Shown here: positions 7,333-16,311 of the stretch, in pieces | Numbering within the stretch: the stretch's first letter is position 1 | Layout: each line of letters begins with the position of its first letter | Source of the DNA: Pseudomonas sputi | GTDB lineage: Bacteria; Pseudomonadota; Gammaproteobacteria; Pseudomonadales; Pseudomonadaceae | Direction of reading: 5' to 3' | NCBI RefSeq assembly: GCF_021603585.1 | Contig: NZ_BQHI01000034.1 | Location: 1-48,001, forward strand | DNA: 48,001 bases | Position numbers and translations under genes: made by a program | Notes under the pieces: model-generated | The model's input: the letters and a program-made list of their open reading frames with translations, nothing else | Database searches by the model: none | Told to the model about the DNA's origin: nothing

Positions 7333-9570
7333 TCAGGAAGGCTGTTGCGAGCGAGTCAGGGGAAGGTTCAGCCAGCGCCGTCCGGTGGCGTTCGCCACGG
7401 CATTGCCGATGGCGGCCGCCATGGGGCCCTGGACGATTTCGGCGGCCCCCAGAAACGGTTGCCCCGGCTGGTCGAGCAGATGAGCGTCGACCTTTCTGGG
7501 GAGTTGCGAGAAGCGCAGGATCGGGTAGCCGCTCCAGTCGTAGCTGCGGATGCCGCCGGCGTCATAGGCGACCTTTTCATACAGCGTCCAACTGGTGGAC
7601 TGCACAATCCCGCCCTCGACCTGATTGCGCAGGCCATCGGGACTGACGATCTGCCCCACATCCACTGCGGTGACGACGTGATCGATCTGCACTTCGCCGG
7701 TTTGTGGATGGACTCGAAGACGCACGGCGATGGCGCAGTAGCCCATGATGTTTTTGTAGCGCGCGAAGGCAAAGCCTATGCCTGCGCCGGGTTCGTTGCT
7801 TTTTTGTGGCCAGTCGACCGCATCGCGCACCCGTTCCACCACCGCCCGCGCCCGAGGATCGGTCAGGTGCGCCAGACGCAGGGCAACCGGATCGACTCCG
7901 GCCTTGGCGGCCAGCTCGTCGATACAGGCTTCGATGGCGAAGACGTTGATGTGCGCGCCGAGCGAGCGCATGGCTGAGGTGCGGAACGGCATCTCGGTGA
8001 CGAAGTTCATGTCGATCCGCGAGGAGGCGACGGTGTACAGCGGCACCGCGTTGCGATCGCCATCGCCTTCGGGCTGGGCGATCGGCACCGAGGGTGCGGA
8101 GGTGAACGGCCGGGCCAGCAGGCGTGCGGGCAGCAAGCGCCCGGCGTTGACGATGCGTTCGTTGTGCGGCGTGGTCCACAGCTCATAGTTCCAGTCCTGC
8201 AGCCGACCCTGGGCGTCGAGGTTGGCTTGCACCTCGCTGACCATCGCTGAGCTGTAGGGCTCCCAGAGGTTTTCCTGCTCGCGCATCCATTGCACCCGCA
8301 CCGGCGTGCCCGGTACGCGCATGGCAATCAACGCTGCGTCGGCCGCTGCATCGTCGGCGCCGTTGTGGCCATAGCACCCGGAACCTTCGGTGTGGATACA
8401 GCGCACGCGCTCGGGTGGCAGCCGCAGCATTTCGGCGATTCCGGCACGCAGCGGATACACGCCCTGAGTGTGGGTCCAGACGGTGAGGGCACCGTCCTTG
8501 AACCAGGCCACGGCGCAGGACGGTCCGATCGAGCCATGCATCAGATACTGCTTGGTCACGCGGGCGCGGTATTGGTTGGTGGTCGCGCCCTGGGGCGTGC
8601 CTTCATGGCTGATCGGATAACGACGCGAGGGCAGGCGTTTGAGCACGGTGTGGATGTCCCGCGATTCGGGAATCGCCTGTCCGCCGCTCCAGCGCGCTGA
8701 GGCGTATCCGTGACGCATGGCTTTGATCGCTTGCCATTCGTCCCGCGCTACCACGGCCAGATAATTGCCGTCGCGAATCACCTGCACCACCCCGGACAGC
8801 GCCTTGATCGATTCAATATCGATGGCCTCCAGTGTGCAGCCGGGGCGCGGCGGGCGGATGACCCGGGCGTGGAGCATGCCCGGCAGGCGAATGTCCTGCA
8901 CGAATGCAGCGCCGCCGCTGACTTTGCCTGGAATATCCAGGCGTGGCAGCGAATGGCCGATGAGCTTGAATGACGCCGGCGGCATCGAGGGTGACTCGGA
9001 CGTCGCATAGCGGTGCAGATCGACCTGCTGCACGGCATCGGCGTAGGACATGCGTTGCCCGGTCGGGCCGAGAATGATGCCGTCCCGGGTCGTCAGCAGT
9101 GCCGGCGCAACGTTCCAGCTGCGCCCGGCCGATTCCAGCAGCATCTTGCGCACTTGTGCCGCCGCGTTGAACAGCGCGGTGCCGCTGTCGAAAATCGTGT
9201 GGCTGCCGGCGGTGTAGCCCTCGTTCGGCGTCAGTGCGGTGTCGGCGGTGAGCAGGTTGATCGCGGTCGGGGCCACCTCCAGGCGTTCGGCGGCAATTTG
9301 CAGCAACGCGGTTTTGACCCCGGTGCCCAGTTCGACCTTGCCGGTGTAGACGGTGATGCCGTCAGCGCCGACGCGAATCCAGGCATCGAGCCAAGGGTTG
9401 GTGCGCAGGCTGCCGGGCAGGTCCGGCGCCAATACGACCGTGCCCAGGGTGTCGACTTCGGTGTCGGCCAGGGCGCGGCGCGTGATCGGCACCAGAGCGA
9501 ACGCCACCAGCAGGGCGCCCCCGCGCAGGAACGCGCGGCGACTGTGATCGACCTCGTTGATTGTCGTCAT
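7333..9570 (-). CDS. Molybdopterin-binding subunit of an exported xanthine dehydrogenase-family hydroxylase (IorB/aldehyde dehydrogenase type)
   Basis: Large catalytic subunit, 745 residues. The start at 9570 is used because it overlaps the stop of the 2Fe-2S gene (ATGA) and opens a Tat signal with SRRAFLRGG near residues 9-17, followed by a hydrophobic stretch and ALAD. It matches the isoquinoline 1-oxidoreductase beta / periplasmic aldehyde dehydrogenase group. Molybdopterin-binding loops are visible (VEGGIVQSTSWTLYE) and the active-site glutamate is in GAAEIVQGP around residue 708. No FAD subunit gene is present, so electrons should pass from Mo through 2Fe-2S to the tri-haem cytochrome encoded upstream. 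The substrate is probably an aldehyde or N-heterocycle. Confidence 0.9.
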   Translation of the reverse strand: MTTINEVDHSRRAFLRGGALLVAFALVPITRRALADTEVDTLGTVVLAPDLPGSLRTNPWLDAWIRVGADGITVYTGKVELGTGVKTALLQIAAERLEVAPTAINLLTADTALTPNEGYTAGSHTIFDSGTALFNAAAQVRKMLLESAGRSWNVAPALLTTRDGIILGPTGQRMSYADAVQQVDLHRYATSESPSMPPASFKLIGHSLPRLDIPGKVSGGAAFVQDIRLPGMLHARVIRPPRPGCTLEAIDIESIKALSGVVQVIRDGNYLAVVARDEWQAIKAMRHGYASARWSGGQAIPESRDIHTVLKRLPSRRYPISHEGTPQGATTNQYRARVTKQYLMHGSIGPSCAVAWFKDGALTVWTHTQGVYPLRAGIAEMLRLPPERVRCIHTEGSGCYGHNGADDAAADAALIAMRVPGTPVRVQWMREQENLWEPYSSAMVSEVQANLDAQGRLQDWNYELWTTPHNERIVNAGRLLPARLLARPFTSAPSVPIAQPEGDGDRNAVPLYTVASSRIDMNFVTEMPFRTSAMRSLGAHINVFAIEACIDELAAKAGVDPVALRLAHLTDPRARAVVERVRDAVDWPQKSNEPGAGIGFAFARYKNIMGYCAIAVRLRVHPQTGEVQIDHVVTAVDVGQIVSPDGLRNQVEGGIVQSTSWTLYEKVAYDAGGIRSYDWSGYPILRFSQLPRKVDAHLLDQPGQPFLGAAEIVQGPMAAAIGNAVANATGRRWLNLPLTRSQQPS

Positions 9571-10040
9571 TGCGCACTCCCGTTTTGCCGGGCGACAAGG
9601 CTGATCGCCTCGATGATGCGCAGGTGCGTACCGCAGCGGCACAGGTTGCCTGCCATGTGCTCGCGAATGGTCTGCTCGTCGGGGTGCGGATTGCTTTCCA
9701 GCAGTGACTGCGCACGCATCAACATGCCGGCGATGCAGTAACCGCATTGAGCGGCCTGCTTGTCGATGAACGCTTGCTGCAGGGAGCCGGGGTGGTCGGC
9801 CGTGCCCAGGCTTTCAACCGTCCGAACCTGTTTGCCCTCGAGGCCGGCGCAGGGTGTCAGGCAGGAAAACACCGGTTGGTCATCGACGATGACGGTGCAG
9901 GCGCCGCATTGGCCCAGGCCACAGCCGTACTTGGCGCCGTTCAGGCCCAGGTGATTGCGTAGCGCATAGAGCAGCGGCATGTCGGGTTCCAGCTCGAGAG
10001 CCCGGGAGGATCCGTTGACGTTGAGGGTGATCTGAGTCAT
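9567..10040 (-). CDS. 2Fe-2S subunit of the molybdenum hydroxylase
   Basis: A 157-residue iron-sulfur subunit. The plant-type cluster uses Cys40, Cys45, Cys48 and Cys60 (YGCGLGQCGACTV...FSC). The second cluster uses Cys99, Cys102, Cys134 and Cys136 (QCGYC and CRCG). All eight ligands are present. The start at 10040 has AGGAGA ahead of it and overlaps the cytochrome gene's stop. It has no signal peptide and is expected to ride out through the membrane with the Tat-tagged large subunit. Middle gene of a three-gene overlapping operon. Confidence 0.95.
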   Translation of the reverse strand: MTQITLNVNGSSRALELEPDMPLLYALRNHLGLNGAKYGCGLGQCGACTVIVDDQPVFSCLTPCAGLEGKQVRTVESLGTADHPGSLQQAFIDKQAAQCGYCIAGMLMRAQSLLESNPHPDEQTIREHMAGNLCRCGTHLRIIEAISLVARQNGSAQ

Positions 10041-11311
10041 TTCGTCTCCTGACGTAGCGCTTGGAGGGTGGCGGGAAGGTCGGTCCACGGTTGATCGGGG
10101 CTGACCTGATGGCGCAGGTATAGGGCCAGGGCGTTGAGTTGAGCGTTGTCGAGGCTGGCGGCGAACGAGGGCATCACCGGTCCCGGTTGGCCGGGTTCTG
10201 CCGGGATGCCGTCGAGTACGGTTTTCACAAAGTTGCGTGGGCTGGCGGCCTGCAGCGCCGAGGTCCGATCCAGTGTCGGGCGGCCGTCGATTTCACGCAT
10301 CGGCGCGCCTGGGGCATGGCAGCCAGCGCAGGCGCTGGTGAAGAGCAGGGCGCCCGAGGATGAATCCGCAGGTTCAGCGCTGGCGCTCGGAATTTCGTTG
10401 ATCGCGGTTTTCGCCGGCAGACTCAGCAGGTATTCGGCAATCGCCTGTGCATCTTCTGCGGGCAAGCGCGCCAGACCGAGACTGACCGGGCGCATCGGGC
10501 CCGCCGCCGTGCCGTGTCCGTCGACCACTTCGGCCCGCAGGTACTTCACCAGTTGCTCGCTGCTCCACGGGTTTGACCGGTGCGCCATGCCCAGCAGAGA
10601 CGGTGCGTCCCAGCCATCCACGCTGCCGCCGGCCAGGTTTTCGCCGGACTTCTCTGCACCGATCAGGTTCAGCGGCGAGTGACAGCCCGCGCAGTGGCCG
10701 GGACCTTCGACGAGGTAGCGCCCGCGATTCCACGCCTGCGATTGCTCGGCCACCGGCGTCAGCGGCTTCCCGTGCAGGAACAGCAGGTTCCAGAACGACA
10801 CCAGCGGCCGGATGTTCATCGGGAAGTTCATGCGGTTCTGTTGTGGCTGCGAGTCCACGGCCGGGCCGCTCATCAGGTACGCATAGGCGTCGGCGATGTC
10901 GTCTTGGCTCATGCGCCGGTAATGAACATAAGGGAACGCCGGGTAGAGAAAATGACCGTCGCGGGAGATCCCTTCACGCATCGCCCGCTCGAAGGCCGGC
11001 AACGACCATTGGCCGATGCCGGTCTGTGGGTCCGGGGTGATGTTGGTGCTGTAGAGGGTGCCGAATGGCGTCACCAGCGGCAGTCCGCCGGTCAGGTATT
11101 GGCCGCCGGGCCGCGTATGACAGACTGCACAGTCGCCCGCCTCGACGACGCGCGCGCCGCGTTGCAGTTGCGCGGAGTCGAAGGTTCGCGGGCGCTCCAC
11201 CGGCGCAATTGCCGGACGCCACATCAGCGCCAGGGCCGCGATTGCACCGATCGAGGCGAGGGCTGCCGCGCTGGTCCACAGCGCTCTGGATCTCATGAAA
11301 TGGCCGTTCAT
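10037..11311 (-). CDS. Tri-haem c-type cytochrome, electron acceptor of the molybdenum hydroxylase
   Basis: Membrane-anchored periplasmic cytochrome of about 424 residues. Three CxxCH haem sites, CAVCH (about residue 61), CAGCH (about 207) and CAGCH (about 327), match the three-domain cytochrome subunit of quinoprotein alcohol and IorAB-type dehydrogenases. An N-terminal hydrophobic anchor (SAAALASIGAIAALALMW) is uncleaved or weakly cleaved. Start 11311 (MNGHF) is preferred for its CAGG site; ATG at 11296 is possible. It should hand electrons to the terminal oxidases or ubiquinone pool. First gene of the operon, reading out of the symmetric divergent promoter region. Confidence 0.88.
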   Translation of the reverse strand: MNGHFMRSRALWTSAAALASIGAIAALALMWRPAIAPVERPRTFDSAQLQRGARVVEAGDCAVCHTRPGGQYLTGGLPLVTPFGTLYSTNITPDPQTGIGQWSLPAFERAMREGISRDGHFLYPAFPYVHYRRMSQDDIADAYAYLMSGPAVDSQPQQNRMNFPMNIRPLVSFWNLLFLHGKPLTPVAEQSQAWNRGRYLVEGPGHCAGCHSPLNLIGAEKSGENLAGGSVDGWDAPSLLGMAHRSNPWSSEQLVKYLRAEVVDGHGTAAGPMRPVSLGLARLPAEDAQAIAEYLLSLPAKTAINEIPSASAEPADSSSGALLFTSACAGCHAPGAPMREIDGRPTLDRTSALQAASPRNFVKTVLDGIPAEPGQPGPVMPSFAASLDNAQLNALALYLRHQVSPDQPWTDLPATLQALRQETK

Positions 11312-11444
11312 GAGCGGTTGCCTGAGCAGCACGCGGTGGGCTTGGGGGACGGATTCGGCATCTTCGACAACTCCTTGAACGACCGGGTAAGGGCGCCGAT
11401 GCAAAGCCCTGCGCCAAGTGCCCAAGGGTAGAGAAGGCGCATGC

Positions 11445-11550
11445 GTCCGAGTATTGCCAGACCGCGCAATAGCACGTTGCGCCAAGTGCAACGCCCGGGG
11501 TCGTTGCATTTGGCGCATCACTCAATTGCCCGAGGGATGGATACTCGAAC
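11445..11550. repeat. Large imperfect inverted repeat in the divergent promoter region, with strong 16-bp core arms
   Basis: Core arms at 11478-11493 and 11502-11517 match at 15 of 16 positions (TGCGCCAAGTGCAACG against CGTTGCATTTGGCGCA) around an 8-base spacer. Similarity continues outward to a second matched block (CGAGTATTGCC at 11449 against the ATACTCG region at 11541). A further TGCGCCAAGTGC half-site lies at 11410. It sits between the cytochrome/Mo-hydroxylase operon and the MFS gene, so each arm probably holds one promoter and one regulator half-site. The LysR protein encoded at 12906 is the obvious candidate binder. Confidence 0.75.
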
Positions 11551-11605
11551 GCCCGCGCAGCCCTTAGCCTTGGCGTCACTTTTCCAAACTTATCGAGGTG
11601 TCATC

Positions 11606-12805
11606 ATGCTTACGGGCAATCCGGCAGCGGCGGCCAGGGCCGAACCATCCGCTTCTCTTTCCGGCCTGATGGTCGCGTTCCTGGCATTCTGCTGCGGCGC
11701 GGTCGTGGCCAACCTTTATTACGCTCAGCCGATCGTCGAACTGATCGCGCCGCAGATCGGCCTGTCCAGTGCCAACGCCAGTCTGATCGTTTCACTCACG
11801 CAGTTCGGTTATGCATTGGGCCTGCTGTTGCTGGTGCCGCTGGCCGACCTGATGGAAAACCGCCGGCTGGTGGTCGGGTTTACCCTCGCGGCGAGCGTGA
11901 CGCTGTTGTGCGCCGGGCTGACGCATTCGCCGTCGATGTTCCTGGTGCTGTCGTTGCTGATCGGCCTGACTTCGGTGGCGGTGCAGATCCTGGTGCCGTT
12001 GGCCGCGCATCTGGCGCCCGAGGCGACTCGTGGCCGGGTGGTGGGCAACATCATGAGTGGCCTGTTGCTGGGCATTCTGCTGTCGCGGCCACTGTCGAGT
12101 CTGCTGGTGGAAGTGTTCGGCTGGCGCGGGGTGTTTTTCAGCGCAGCGGCACTGATGGCTGTCATCGCCCTGATCATGGCGATTGCCTTGCCGCGCCGCG
12201 TCCCAAGCCATCAGGCGACGTACGCTGCGCTGATCGGTTCGGTGTTTGCGCTGGCCCGTCGGCACGCGGTTCTGCGTCAGCGTTCGTTGTATCAAGGCTT
12301 GCTGTTCGCCAGCTTCAGCCTGTTCTGGACCCTCGCACCGATCGAGCTGATGCGGCACCACGGTTTCAGTCAGGCACAGGTGGCGATATTTGCCCTGGTC
12401 GGCGCCGTCGGCGCGGTCGCAGCGCCGATTGCCGGGCGACTGGCCGATGCCGGGCACGGTCGGCGCGGGACGCTCGTTGCACTGTTGTTGGCGCCAGCCT
12501 CCTTGCTGATCGCCGCGCTGCCGGGTAGCAGTTATGTCTGGCTGGTGGTTTGCGCGGTGCTGCTGGACTTCGCCGTGCAACTGAACATGGTGCTGGGCCA
12601 GCGCGAGGTGTACGCCATCGATCCGCACAGCCGGGCCCGCCTGAATGCCGTGTACATGACCAGCATCTTCGTCGGCGGCGCGCTGGGGTCGCTGGTCGCC
12701 AGTCCGCTCTACGAGCATTTTGGCTGGAACCTGTCTGCCGTGACCGTGGCGTTGCTGCCGGCCCTGGCCCTGGCGATGTTCCTGAGCCGCAAGGCCGATG
12801 CCTGA
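11606..12805 (+). CDS. MFS transporter (drug/metabolite exporter type)
   Basis: A 399-residue inner-membrane secondary transporter with about 12 hydrophobic helices. The start at 11606 is chosen by GAGGTG six bases upstream. The N-terminal half contains NLYYAQPIVELIAPQIGLS and the loop 2-3 motif ADLMENRR; RGRVVGNIMSGLLLGILLSR marks helix 5. This is the group that includes small-molecule and amino-acid/sugar efflux proteins. It is divergent from the Mo-hydroxylase operon across a symmetric control region and followed by its likely LysR regulator, so it may export the hydroxylase's substrate or product. Cargo unknown. Confidence 0.9.
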   Translation: MLTGNPAAAARAEPSASLSGLMVAFLAFCCGAVVANLYYAQPIVELIAPQIGLSSANASLIVSLTQFGYALGLLLLVPLADLMENRRLVVGFTLAASVTLLCAGLTHSPSMFLVLSLLIGLTSVAVQILVPLAAHLAPEATRGRVVGNIMSGLLLGILLSRPLSSLLVEVFGWRGVFFSAAALMAVIALIMAIALPRRVPSHQATYAALIGSVFALARRHAVLRQRSLYQGLLFASFSLFWTLAPIELMRHHGFSQAQVAIFALVGAVGAVAAPIAGRLADAGHGRRGTLVALLLAPASLLIAALPGSSYVWLVVCAVLLDFAVQLNMVLGQREVYAIDPHSRARLNAVYMTSIFVGGALGSLVASPLYEHFGWNLSAVTVALLPALALAMFLSRKADA

Positions 12806-12905
12806 ACCTCAGGCACCGGTGAGTCCGATGAAGCACGGCCTTACAAGACGATTGGCGAACGGTGAGGCACAATCATCACCGTTTCCTTTTGATCGGGCTC
12901 CACTT

Positions 12906-13823
12906 ATGGACAAGTTGCTGGCACTGAAGATGTTCGTTGAAACCGTCCGTTGCGGTGGTTACTCCTCGGCGGCGCGCAAACTCGGTATCTCCACATCTTC
13001 GGTGACACGCCAGGTGGCGGGGCTGGAACACGAGCTGGGCGCCAGCCTGCTCAACCGCACGACACGCAACACCAGCGTGACGGTCGCCGGCCAAACCTAT
13101 TTCGAGAAAGCGGTGGCCATTCTCGATGCCATCGACGAGGCCGACGCGGTTGTCGCCGACCGTGGCAGCGAGGCGCAGGGCCGCCTGCGCATCAGCGTGC
13201 CGGTGGAATTCGGCCGCCAGATCATTGCACCGCAATTGGGGATATTGCTCGACCGCCATCCGGGGCTGGAAGTCAGTGTGTCGTTGAGCGATCAGGTCAG
13301 CGATCTGCTGAGCGAGCAGATCGATGTCTCGGTGCGACTGGGCTCGTCAGTGGTCAGTGACGATATCGTCAGCAAGCGCGTGGGCGGCTTCCAGCGCTGG
13401 GTGGTGGCGAGTCCGGATTACCTGAATCATCACGCTGCGCCTTTGCACCCGCGAGACTTGCTCGAGCATCAATGCCTGCGCTTCGATTACGGTGCTGCGC
13501 ACCAGCACTGGACGTTCCAGGGCGACGACGAAACCATCCAGCTCAATGTGCATGGCCGCCTGCAAAGCAACAACGCCGACATCCTGCGTGAAGCCGCGGT
13601 GGCGGGGCGCGGGGTGGCTCTGCTGGCCGATTGGCTGGTGCGTGCCGACGTCGAGGCGGGGCGGTTGACGCGGTTGCTGGAGGGTTATGAAGTCAACCCC
13701 GGTAATGCGAGCTGCTGCATCAATGCGTTGTATCTGCCCAATCACCGGGGCTCCAGTCGTATCAATGTGTTCATCGATTTTCTGGAAGACATTCTGGCGC
13801 GTCCCTGCGCCCCGACAGCTTAG
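12906..13823 (+). CDS. LysR-family transcriptional regulator
   Basis: A 305-residue regulator. The start at 12906 places the HTH at the N-terminus as usual: MDKLLALKMFVETVRCGGYS, then KLGISTSSVTRQVAGLEHEL. The effector-binding domain starts near residue 90 (GRLRISVPVEFGRQIIAPQL) and includes DVSVRLGS and ILREAAVAGRGVALLADWLV. Of the CrgA/DmlR-like subgroup by sequence feel. It lies 100 bases behind the MFS gene and is the best candidate to act on the inverted repeat at 11445-11550. Its stop codon overlaps that of the convergent TonB receptor gene. Confidence 0.9.
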   Translation: MDKLLALKMFVETVRCGGYSSAARKLGISTSSVTRQVAGLEHELGASLLNRTTRNTSVTVAGQTYFEKAVAILDAIDEADAVVADRGSEAQGRLRISVPVEFGRQIIAPQLGILLDRHPGLEVSVSLSDQVSDLLSEQIDVSVRLGSSVVSDDIVSKRVGGFQRWVVASPDYLNHHAAPLHPRDLLEHQCLRFDYGAAHQHWTFQGDDETIQLNVHGRLQSNNADILREAAVAGRGVALLADWLVRADVEAGRLTRLLEGYEVNPGNASCCINALYLPNHRGSSRINVFIDFLEDILARPCAPTA

Positions 13824-16006
13824 AAGGTGTATTTGGCCGTCAACATCATGTTGCGCGGGGTGCCGTAGCTATCGCCGCCGTAACTGACGGAATTGGCGAT
13901 GGTGGAGTAGTACTTGCGGTCGAAGATGTTGTTGGCGTTGAGCTGCAAGTCGAGGTTCTCATTGACCCGGTAGCCGGCCATCAGGTCAGTCACCGCATAC
14001 GCGCCTTGCTTGAGGCGGTAGTTGCCGCCATCGAGCAGTTCGATGTCGTTGTACAGGCGGCTCTGCCAGGAGATGTTGCCGCCCACGCGCAGCTTTTGCA
14101 GCGGGCCCTGGAAGTTGTAGCGGGTGGTGAGTTTGAACAGGTGTTCCGGCGTGTCAGTGTCGAACTGCTTGTTGACCTTCTGCGGGTTCGCCGCGTCCTT
14201 GATGGTGTGGGTGCGGGCGTAGGTGTAGCCGCCGCCGACCTGCCAGTTGTCGGTGAGGGCGCCTTGCAGTTCGAAGTCGATACCCTGGCTGCGAATCTCG
14301 CCGGAGGTTTCATAGCAGGAAGACTGCGGGCAGTTCGGCACGAACACCTGCACCGCGCGGTTTTCCTGATCGACCCGGAACACGGCGAGGCTGGCGTTCA
14401 GCGCGCCGCCCAGGTATTCGCTCTTGATGCCGACCTCGTAGTTCTTGCCCACGATCGGCTTGACCGGACTGCCGGAGGTGTCCTTGTTGCTCTGCGGGGT
14501 GAAGATGTCGCTGTAGCTGGCGTACACCGAATGATGGTCGTCCAGCTCGTAGATCAGGCCGGCGTAGCGGGTGACGTTGCGGGTGACTTTGTAATCGCCG
14601 TCGCCGTCGCCGTCGCCATCGCGGTTGTCGTAGTCGTACCAGTCCAGACGTCCGCCGAGGATCAGCTTCAGCGGATCGGCCAGGCTCAGGCGAGTGGTCA
14701 GGTACACGCCGTCCTGAGTGGTGACTTCGCGCGTGTTGTTGGTGTGGACGAAGTCCGGTTTGCCGGCGTTGATCGGCAAGTTGGTGTCGTATGGCGAGTA
14801 GTTGTGGGTGGTCAGGTCATAGATGCGTTTGCTGGCACCGACCACCAGTTCATGGCTGCGCCCGAAGGCTTCGAACGGGCCGCTGAAGAAGGCGTCCAGA
14901 CCGGCCTGGTTTTCATCGGCCTTGGACTGGTAAACCGTGCGGGCCAGGGTGTCGTTGACCCAGCGCGACTGGTAGGAGCCGGAGAACAGCGCGTTCTGTT
15001 CGGAATAGTTGGCGTTGACCTGCAGCGTCCAGTCGTTGGCCAGTTGCTGACGGATTTCGGCGAAAACGGTGTTGATCTCCTGATCCTTGTCCTCCCAGGA
15101 GGTGCCGGGGTTGTACGAGCGCGGCAGGTCGAGGTGATGGCCGTCGAGGCCGATCATCGACGAACCCCAGAAGTAGTTGGTCCGGTCCTTCTGGTGCGAG
15201 AAACCGAGGGTCAGGGTGGTGTCTTCGCTCAGATCCGCTTCGGTGACGGCGTAGAACAGGTTGTGTTGCTCGTCCACGTCATCGATGAAGCTGTTGGCGT
15301 CGCGGTAGGACGTGACGACCCGACCGCGCAGGGTACCGCTGTCGTTGAGTGGGCTGGAAGCATCGATCTCGCCGCGATAGTTGTCCCAGGTTCCGGCGGC
15401 GCCGGTCAGGGTCACGCGCTGCTCGGCCAATGGCCGTTTGCGGACCAGGTTGATCGCCGCCGAAGGGTTGCCGGCACCGGTCACCAGACCGATCGCACCG
15501 CGTACGACTTCAACCCGATCAAACATCGCCAGATTCGGCTGGGATCCGACGTTCGCGCCGTTGTAGCCGCTCGGAATGCCGTCGTACATCAGGTTGTCGA
15601 TGTCGAAACCCCGGGCTTTGTAGGACTGCCGGCCCGGCCCGTTGGAGAAGTCGAGGAACAGCCCCGGCGTGGCGTTGACCACATCATTGATGCTGGTCAT
15701 CGCCTGATCGTCCATGCGCTGGCGGGTGATGACGGTGACGGCTTGCGGTGTTTCGCGCAGGGTCAACGGCAGCTTGGTGGCGGTGGCCATGGTGCCGGTG
15801 GTGTACGACTCGGAGCCTTCGGTGGTGCTGCCCAGTTGGGTGGAGGTGATCGCGGTCGCGCCGAGTTCGAGGGTGGCGGGCGGGGCGGTGTCCTGCGCCT
15901 CGCGGGTTTCATCGGCCAGCGCCGGGGCCATGACGGCCATGCAGATGGCCATGGACAGGAGGTTGCGTGACGGGTTGAAACGATGCGGCGAGGTGGGGCG
16001 CGACAT
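13820..16006 (-). CDS. TonB-dependent siderophore receptor
   Basis: Outer-membrane iron-siderophore receptor of 728 residues. The start at 16006 has AGGAAG ahead of it; a signal peptide ends at ALA|DETRE. The plug domain (about residues 65-190) has TPQAVTVITRQRMDD, a TonB-box-like TAITST region and VEVVRGAIGLVTGAGNPSAA. The barrel ends with the expected aromatic residue (TAKYTF). One surface-loop region carries an Asp-Gly tandem (DGDGDGDGD), encoded by a 6-base repeat. Type is catecholate/hydroxamate siderophore receptor (TIGR01783-like); the ligand is not determinable. A Fur-box candidate sits at 16044. No anti-sigma or sigma gene is adjacent. Confidence 0.93.
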   Translation of the reverse strand: MSRPTSPHRFNPSRNLLSMAICMAVMAPALADETREAQDTAPPATLELGATAITSTQLGSTTEGSESYTTGTMATATKLPLTLRETPQAVTVITRQRMDDQAMTSINDVVNATPGLFLDFSNGPGRQSYKARGFDIDNLMYDGIPSGYNGANVGSQPNLAMFDRVEVVRGAIGLVTGAGNPSAAINLVRKRPLAEQRVTLTGAAGTWDNYRGEIDASSPLNDSGTLRGRVVTSYRDANSFIDDVDEQHNLFYAVTEADLSEDTTLTLGFSHQKDRTNYFWGSSMIGLDGHHLDLPRSYNPGTSWEDKDQEINTVFAEIRQQLANDWTLQVNANYSEQNALFSGSYQSRWVNDTLARTVYQSKADENQAGLDAFFSGPFEAFGRSHELVVGASKRIYDLTTHNYSPYDTNLPINAGKPDFVHTNNTREVTTQDGVYLTTRLSLADPLKLILGGRLDWYDYDNRDGDGDGDGDYKVTRNVTRYAGLIYELDDHHSVYASYSDIFTPQSNKDTSGSPVKPIVGKNYEVGIKSEYLGGALNASLAVFRVDQENRAVQVFVPNCPQSSCYETSGEIRSQGIDFELQGALTDNWQVGGGYTYARTHTIKDAANPQKVNKQFDTDTPEHLFKLTTRYNFQGPLQKLRVGGNISWQSRLYNDIELLDGGNYRLKQGAYAVTDLMAGYRVNENLDLQLNANNIFDRKYYSTIANSVSYGGDSYGTPRNMMLTAKYTF
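14595..14618. repeat. 6-bp tandem repeat inside the TonB receptor gene
   Basis: Four units of TCGCCG (the last reads TCGCCA), encoding the Asp-Gly run of the receptor's external region. Loss or gain of a unit would keep frame. Confidence 0.8.
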
Positions 16007-16043
16007 GAAGGCTTCCTGATTGTTAAATAGCAAACAAAGAGCG

Positions 16044-16062
16044 GATGAGAATCATTGCTAAT
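16044..16062 (-). promoter_or_regulatory. Candidate Fur box upstream of the TonB receptor gene
   Basis: The core ATGAGAATCATT, followed by GCTAAT, matches the A/T-rich hexamer pattern of Fur sites and lies about 40 bases before the receptor start. It fits iron repression of a siderophore receptor. Confidence 0.65.
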
Positions 16063-16245
16063 AATTGTGTCAGGGTTTTTTACAGCGACAAAGCGCTTCG
16101 TGAAAAAATGTGAAATCGCGCAGTCGGGTTCGCCATCGATCTATCTCGTGGATGTATGTCCACGAACACGAGAGGTCGTTCGCGTAACTCGTTCAATCAC
16201 CGTTCGCTTCTCCAGTTATTTGAATCGGAGGAACGGCATGCAAAA
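16063..16245. other. Spacer between receptor promoter and ohr terminator
   Basis: No gene. It contains a small perfect hairpin at 16146-16165 (TCGTGGA / TCCACGA, 6-base loop) of unknown meaning. Confidence 0.4.
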
Positions 16246-16278
16246 CAAACCGCCCGACACAGTGCATCGGGCGGTTTG
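16246..16278 (-). terminator. Rho-independent terminator of ohr
   Basis: Perfect 12-bp stem CAAACCGCCCGA / TCGGGCGGTTTG with a 9-base loop, followed on the minus strand by a short T-rich run. It lies 33 bases past the ohr stop. Confidence 0.85.
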
Positions 16279-16311
16279 AAGGTGAGATCTGCTGGAGCAG
16301 ACAGGGTTGAT

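Noticed and set aside
14006-15970. 654-codon plus-strand open frame opposite the TonB receptor
   Set aside because: Antisense shadow of a GC-rich gene; no ribosome site or family motifs, while the minus strand encodes a complete receptor.
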